Positions 58,747 through 64,000 of a stretch of 64,000 nt of DNA are shown piece after piece. The notes beneath the pieces were generated by a model. That model was not told the origin of the DNA. It saw only the letters and a list, made by a program, of their open reading frames with translations, and made no database searches. This stretch comes from Acorus gramineus (taxonomy: Eukaryota; Streptophyta; Magnoliopsida; Acorales; Acoraceae): the NCBI GenBank assembly GCA_030737835.1, contig CM060848.1:7462063-7526062 (forward strand), written 5' to 3'. The translations under genes were made by a program, and so were the position numbers. The first letter of the stretch is position 1. Every line of letters begins with the position of its first letter.

Positions 58747-60090
58747 TTAAAAATGGCTGCGCGGCCTCCAAGCGGACGCGGTGAGCAGCGATAAGTCCTT
58801 CCACCCGATCTTGAGCCGCCCGCCCTCCTCCACCATCGTGTACCCTTCGCCCGGGTACATCCCCAGCAAAAGCTTGGCCTGCGCCGCGGGACTCCCCCCG
58901 AGCGAAACCATCTCAAACCCAATCCTCCCAAGCTCATCCCCCCACCTCTCCACCTTCACCTCCCCCGTCCGCTTCGGCCCCCCAACTGCCACGATATTGC
59001 GAATTTCCCTCCCGAACAACTCCCTCTCCACTCTATGCCTCTCCTCACTCCCCGCCTCCGCCCCCACCCCCTCCCCCAACGCATCGAACAGCGCTGAATA
59101 GTAATGCAGCGCCTCGATAAACCTCCCAAGAAAGCTCCCCGCATGACTCATATCCTGCTCAACCACCGTGATCAGCCTCGGCTTCATCGCCTCGAGCACC
59201 CGCAACGTCGCCACGTCCGACCCCGTCACGTCGTAGATGCAGTGGTGCATCCAGTGCACCACCACCGCCTCCCCGCGCCGTTCGGATTCCTCAGCCGCAC
59301 AGAGGAGTGCGGGCCCCGCGTCGGACCCGCCGATCTTCCCCACGAGCGGCGTGTACTCGAGCGGGAGGCCGAGGGCCGACGCGAAGCCGGAGAGCGTCCT
59401 GCCAGTGGCGTCGAGGAGCTCGGCGGAGGAGCCTATGCCGGTGACCCTGATGGACTCGACCATTGAAGGTTTGGATGAGAGTATGTGGAAAAGGCCCGGC
59501 CACTGGAGGCCCTGCATGATGTCGAGGTCGATGATGTGAATGCGGGGCTCGTGCTCGAGCGCCTCGAAGATGGCCTGGTTGGCGGTGAAGTGGGAGAATT
59601 TGACAAGTGGTGAGATGGAATTGTAGGACTGGATGGCGGAGAAGATGGTCTTGAGGTTGGGGGGGAGGGGGGAGTAGGAGGAGAGGTGGGAGGTGAGCAC
59701 ACGGGAGTGGAGTGCGTGGGCGAAGTAGGCGGAGACGCGTTCGATGGAGGAGTGGCCGAAGGGGGAGGAGAGATCGTAGAGGAGGGGGAGGAGGTCGGAG
59801 GCCTCGGTGAGGCGGTCCTTGGCGACAGACTCCGCGCACTGGAGGAGGAGGCCGAGGAGGTGGAGGGCGGAGGATTCGGCGGGGGTTATGGATGGAATTG
59901 GGTCTTTGGTGGTTGTGGTGGTGGGTCGTCGCTTGTTGGGGTTGTTGTTGTCGTCGGTGGAGGAGGAGGGGGAGTGGGAGGAGGAGGGGCGGTGGCGCTT
60001 GGGGTTCATGGAGGAGGAAGAGGTGGTGGTGGTGGTGGTGGGGATGGTGGAGGCATTGATTGGGGTCTGATGGAGTAAGCTCTGAAGCAT
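58747..60090 (-). CDS. SCL23: GRAS-domain transcription regulator, SCARECROW-LIKE 23 / SCR type
   Basis: Nuclear plant regulator of the SCARECROW subfamily. SCR and SCL23 act with SHORT-ROOT in endodermis and bundle-sheath specification. The 447-aa protein is a single exon here. Residues 1-70 are low-complexity (Thr/Ser runs, KRHRP and NKRRP basic clusters). Then the full GRAS order: LHR I (LHLLGLLLQCAESVAKDRL, 77-130), VHIID as IHIIDLDIMQGLQWPGL (184-200), LHR II (234-251), PFYRE-type region with VHWMHHCIYDVTGSD and LITVVEQDMSHAGSFLGRF (278-324), and SAW ending GWKDLSLLTASAWRP (429-443). The short N-terminus favours SCL23 over SCR. Start: an in-frame upstream ATG at 60228 would add 46 residues that look like 5' UTR; I prefer 60090. 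No defect seen. Confidence 0.9.
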   Translation of the reverse strand: MLQSLLHQTPINASTIPTTTTTTSSSSMNPKRHRPSSSHSPSSSTDDNNNPNKRRPTTTTTKDPIPSITPAESSALHLLGLLLQCAESVAKDRLTEASDLLPLLYDLSSPFGHSSIERVSAYFAHALHSRVLTSHLSSYSPLPPNLKTIFSAIQSYNSISPLVKFSHFTANQAIFEALEHEPRIHIIDLDIMQGLQWPGLFHILSSKPSMVESIRVTGIGSSAELLDATGRTLSGFASALGLPLEYTPLVGKIGGSDAGPALLCAAEESERRGEAVVVHWMHHCIYDVTGSDVATLRVLEAMKPRLITVVEQDMSHAGSFLGRFIEALHYYSALFDALGEGVGAEAGSEERHRVERELFGREIRNIVAVGGPKRTGEVKVERWGDELGRIGFEMVSLGGSPAAQAKLLLGMYPGEGYTMVEEGGRLKIGWKDLSLLTASAWRPRSHF

Positions 60091-60228
60091 TTTTTTTTTG
60101 GTGGATGGGGGGAGAGGGCGAGGAAGGTATAGAAATTGCCGGAATGAATATGGAATTGGGGCCGTCTGTTTGTTTTGTTGTTGTCTCTTACTGTGAATGA
60201 TTGCCCGGATTTTGTTAGTCCTAGACAT

Positions 60229-61960
60229 GGTGGTTGTAAGGGCTATTTTTTTTTTTTTAGTATAATAATATTATGTTATATCCAACTCAACCTAATTATT
60301 TTTTAAATCACTGTAACAATTGTTGTATACATGCATCAATACAATATACAGTTAACTTTTTAGACACTTGGGTCAACTCTATCCTATCCAAGAAAAGGGA
60401 AAATTAATTCTAAATAAATATTATTATAAACTTCATCGGAAAATTTATCATTTTCAGATCAAATCAAAACATTTGTCAGGATTTGTCCCAATTTTCTTGT
60501 ATAAAGAATTACATTTTCTAAAATATTTATCATGTAGCATATTCATTTACTCTATCTTGTTATTATCAAACTAAGTCTATTTGTTTAATTGGAAAATTGA
60601 AAGAAACCTCAATTTCTTTTATGTTTTAACTCCTTAAGTTATTTTTAATGTTGGCCATTAAACGGTCATATAACATAATGAGTCATGACATTGATCTTTT
60701 AATTTTTTACTATATTACTTTTTTATGATAGACATTGACATAATTTTAAGTTGTGCAGTAATCATAGTTGGCCCTAATTTTATTGAGCTTTACTCTCTTA
60801 TGGCTAGTCTGAAAAAGGGTTAATATTTTGAGAATAAACTATTCTAATTTTAAATAATAAAAAGTTCATGATTTTGCATATAATTATATTTGTCAAAATT
60901 AGTATAAAAAATGGAGATAAATATTATCCCAGTCAGTCTTTAGGTGGAACAAAAAAAATATTATTTTTATTTTAAAATCAAGACATTTGTTTGCACTTTA
61001 TTCCAATTATTTTGTAACAGGATAAGTTGTTCTCTCCCACTTATCTTCACATTTATCCCCCCTTATCCCAATAATTATTCCCTCGCTAAACTGGCTTTTC
61101 TAGTAAAGTTTATAGAAGACGTAAATTAATAATTAATGTGACAATTTCATTTGCATTTCAAGTAAATTATAATCAAGGTGATGTAACTTATATATATATA
61201 TATATATAAACAAAAAAAAAACACAATGTAAGAAGATGCATATTTTCAATTTTAAGTCTAAAGAATAATTTTAGGGACAGTTATGTGATAGTCCCCACAC
61301 GCATTGATTTTTTAAAAATAGCAAACAGTATATATTTTTATGAAACATATACATAACTTCATGATGTATTGCTTAAACCTATTGAATGAAAAACATGAGA
61401 AATTGGTAACTGGGTATATACCTCACTGAGGGAGTGGAGGGTCAAAACCTGGCTACCTCGTTTCGAGTCGGATCGGGTACTTGAGTATGCTCTCTCTGTT
61501 GTTGCTCCAATTGGGAGTATAAGGTCCTCCAATGAATGTCCATCGGGATCCGATTGATGAGAGGAAAAAGTGACTGACTAATAAAAAGGTCCTCCAACGA
61601 TGAAGTTAATTTTGTATATGGTCTTGAGTTTTCGCAAAATGTATTTCACCTACCTTTTTATTGGGGATCTTATCCTTTTTATATAGTCGCTCATCCTCAC
61701 CCTATCGGATCCTCCTCAAAGTTGGGCCGGATTGCAGCTGACACGTGCCACTGCGACAGTTACATCACGTGTTAGCCATTGATCGGTCGAGATTTGATTC
61801 CTTGAAAACACTTGACAGACGGTCATTAGGACTCTAGGAAAATGGACCCTACAGACAAACTTTTTTTCCCAAACAACTGGGATTCACCAATCGAGTTGGA
61901 AAACTGATTTGGATGCCTTGTGTAATTGGTTGAATTCCATCACTCCATCATTACGCCTCA
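60229..61960. other. AT-rich region upstream of the GRAS gene
   Basis: Presumably includes the GRAS promoter; the minus strand has a TATAAC-type sequence near 60275. Contains a (TA)n run at 61190-61208 and no supported gene. Confidence 0.5.
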
Positions 61961-61970
61961 TCGATCATGC

Positions 61971-61979
61971 GCTATAAAT
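61971..61979 (+). promoter_or_regulatory. Possible TATA box of a plus-strand gene
   Basis: GCTATAAATTC follows a region with ACGTG/CACGTG-like motifs (61740-61775). It is more than 200 bases before the pyrimidine-rich leader-like segment, so the link is weak. Confidence 0.25.
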
Positions 61980-62239
61980 TCGTTCGGGCTCTAGTGGTGC
62001 GCGCAGTCCGACGGATGTTTGCGTCTGACGGACAATTGATGGAATGTTCAAACTTCAAAGCGACGGGTTCGAGACGTAATATGATGTTGGTTGGATAAGA
62101 CCGAAGGGTGCGGTTACTCCCACCAACCAATTTACCAGCAACACCACCCTTTTAAACCCCCACCTTTCAATTTAGCTTTCACTAACCCCACCTCATAATA
62201 AATACATACCTAATGCATCCCCAACCCCACCACCTACCT

Positions 62240-62445
62240 ATTTTGAAATGAACAACTCTCTCTTCTCCCCCTTCTCTCTCTTTTTTATGTTTTCTCCTTC
62301 ACATCCGGTGCAATTTCCGTTGTGAATCCGCTGAGAGTCCACCACGAGCCCGCCATGAGACCGCCACGAGGCCACTATGATGAGATCCCCTTCCACAGTC
62401 GGCCCTAACGCCCCCCCACGACGTCCCCAAGCATAAAGAGAGAGG
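62240..62445 (+). other. Possible 5' noncoding exon of a gene leaving the window
   Basis: A CT-rich leader-like stretch (CTCTCTCTTCTCCCCCTTCT) is followed by GC-rich sequence ending AAAGAGAGAG|GTAAATG, a fair donor. It contains only very short ORFs. The 1.5 kb after it is AT-rich and intron-like, with no exon that I recognise up to 64000. Confidence 0.3.
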
Positions 62446-62534
62446 TAAATGATTCTTCAAATCTATTTTTCCTCCATTGTTATTAGTGATTCATGAGTTA
62501 TTCGATCTCTTCCTACTTTTCAATTATTGAGGGT

Positions 62535-62915
62535 TTTTGTTATTGTAAGTTAGAGTTTTCATAGGTATTTAGGATGTTTTAAGAGAAATGGAGTGATTTG
62601 GGTTTTTTTTTTTTTTTTTTTGGATTGCAAATTATGATTGTGATTGTATTTGTTTGGTATAAAACCCTTATCCTACAAGTATTGAGATTTTTTTTATTCA
62701 AAGATAGGGTTTTGATAGGAAGCTAGGATATTGTTAAAGCAATGTATGGTTTGATTTATTTTTATTTTTTTGGAATTGAAAACCATGTGTGTGATTCCAT
62801 TTGTTTGGTTTAAACTCTTACATTACAAATAATGGGTTTTTTTTTTTTGTAAGTTAGGGTTTTGGTAGGAATTTAGGGTATTTTTAGAGAAGTGAAGGTT
62901 TTAGGGTTGGATATC
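62535..62915 (+). repeat. ~150-bp tandem repeat, about 2.4 units
   Basis: GTAAGTTAG-GTTTT, then AGG-ATTTAGG, then a T-run and GATTGTATTTGTTTGGT, recurs with about 75% similarity by eye. It is in the intron-like region after the possible first exon. Confidence 0.55.
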
Positions 62916-64000
62916 ACCAATTAAGAAACCTTGTACCCTTTGACATGTGAAATATTTTAGAAATACAATTTCTGTCTTCGTAAGCATACGCACATGGGAA
63001 TACCTCCTCACTGTATCAGGGGAAAAAAAAACCTGTAGCCCGTGAATAAATATAACAAGATGTCTGGTTGGGTGACTTACAAAGTGAGATGAAGTTACTG
63101 TTTACTTTAGGAGAGATAGAGTCAAAAGAAAAGTTAGAAAAGGAGAACGGGGGGGATACATTTTTAAATCCCATGCGAGATATGTTAAATCATTATTCTT
63201 TTAACATGATTTCTTATTAACTTTTTCTTTATCTTCGGACAACTTTAATTGTAATAGTTAAAGAAAAGTTACATTTGTTCAGAGTAAAAAGCTACGTCAT
63301 GTGCATGGAGGCAAGTTTTCTATTTAATGAGTGAGGGTGAACTGAGTTAAAAATGTTGTCCTGTTCGTAGTTATTGACTTCCTCTAGTGGAGTTCTTTTG
63401 TCCTTTTTAACCTGACCCTTTTTCATGGGATAAATATGCGAGTAGAATATTGATGTTTTCATTCATAAGCATTGTGCAATCTATTGATTTCAGCGAATTA
63501 TGACAGCTTGAACAAATTTAGCTCTTGAATGTAGTGCACATCCTACCACAATTTAGCATTTCATTCCAATTGGTTTAATAAGTTAATAAAAAAATCATAT
63601 CTGACAAAGTATTAGTAATGTATTATGTTGTTGGGATTTTTCAAATGTAGATCATTTGCATTTCATCTTTCCTTCAGAACATGCTCAATGTTCTATTGTT
63701 GCACTTGGAAAATGATATGTCTTCTATAATAGGTTTGACTTGTAATGGAAGGTGTGGGATTAATTGATCATATAGTTTTGATATCTGCAGTCCAATGTAA
63801 TTCTCATATTTTATAACTTTCAAGGTTTCAAGGGCTTAGTGTGATTGCATTCCTAGTTACAAAATGAATGAATGAGTTAAAGACTTGCGAATATGATAGT
63901 ATTTCCCGTTCTGGAGGTGCCTAGCTTAGCAATCAATCTTGTTGAGGATGATTTATAGATTTGTTGAACTGCACATTCCAATGTTGCATCTGTTTGGTTT
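62916..64000. other. AT-rich DNA to the window end
   Basis: No ORF, repeat or element recognised; it could be intron or intergenic. Confidence 0.5.

Noticed and set aside
60091..60228. N-terminal extension of the GRAS protein from the upstream in-frame ATG
   Set aside because: The 46 extra residues are encoded by a polypyrimidine/AT-rich leader without similarity to GRAS N-termini that I know. It remains an alternative start.
1..64000. tRNA, rRNA, organellar insertions and caulimovirus-type sequences
   Set aside because: I looked for cloverleaf-like tRNA genes, rRNA motifs, chloroplast or mitochondrial genes and pararetrovirus motifs and recognised none; the only tRNA-related sequences are the primer binding sites.

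Overview
This is a nuclear fragment of a flowering-plant genome. It is mostly transposable elements, with two clear protein-coding genes, both on the minus strand. The genes have plant-type introns, a plant-secondary-metabolism UGT and a plant-specific GRAS protein. Both have GC-rich third codon positions, which suggests a non-grass monocot, magnoliid or basal eudicot rather than a core eudicot; I do not assign a species.

Layout. 1-4847: giant LTR (family B), cut by the window start. 4848-5300: Ty3/gypsy Tat-like pol scrap. 6675-12396: a complete UGT83-like glucosyltransferase gene (minus). It has three exons; its 4.26-kb second intron holds a hAT element, a SINE-like insert and a minisatellite, and a MITE abuts its promoter. 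13415-30025: a decayed Tat-lineage gypsy element (gag, zinc knuckle, protease pieces and three ~1-kb family C LTRs), interrupted by LTR-B (16299-22777, itself carrying LTR-A 17298-19999) and LTR-A (26629-29773). 30026-31466: LTR-B fragment. 31674-57052: a probable Mutator-like element with an Ulp1-protease scrap and a FAR1-type transposase scrap. It is blown apart by a MITE plus LTR-A (33203-36356), a decayed chromovirus (36725-47425) and LTR-B (48400-55359, containing LTR-A 50375-53568). 58747-60090: an intact SCL23/SCARECROW-like GRAS gene (minus). 60091-64000: AT-rich DNA, perhaps with the promoter and first noncoding exon of a plus-strand gene running off the window.

The most unusual material is in the related LTR families A (2.7-3.2 kb) and B (~3.8 kb). 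Six copies are bounded by TG...CA and perfect 5-bp target duplications with no internal region, so they are solo LTRs. One copy keeps a primer binding site, a polypurine tract and decayed reverse transcriptase/integrase sequence, which ties the families to Tekay/Del-type chromoviruses. Nine LTR copies carry the same predicted splice architecture: a donor after a pyrimidine-rich leader, a microexon of 36 nt in seven copies (37 and 39 nt in two) between TTGCAG and GTGAGTG, and a later acceptor preceded by an almost invariant box. In the four A copies the microexon and the next exon join in one frame. That frame ends in an acidic tail and a conserved stop, with mainly synonymous differences and an in-frame indel. 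The long first intron often holds a very CpG-rich alternating purine-pyrimidine core, and a hairpin near the LTR end is kept in both families. An LTR that encodes a spliced transcript with a microexon is the best candidate here for an undescribed system.

No rRNA, tRNA, CRISPR or organellar genes were recognised.
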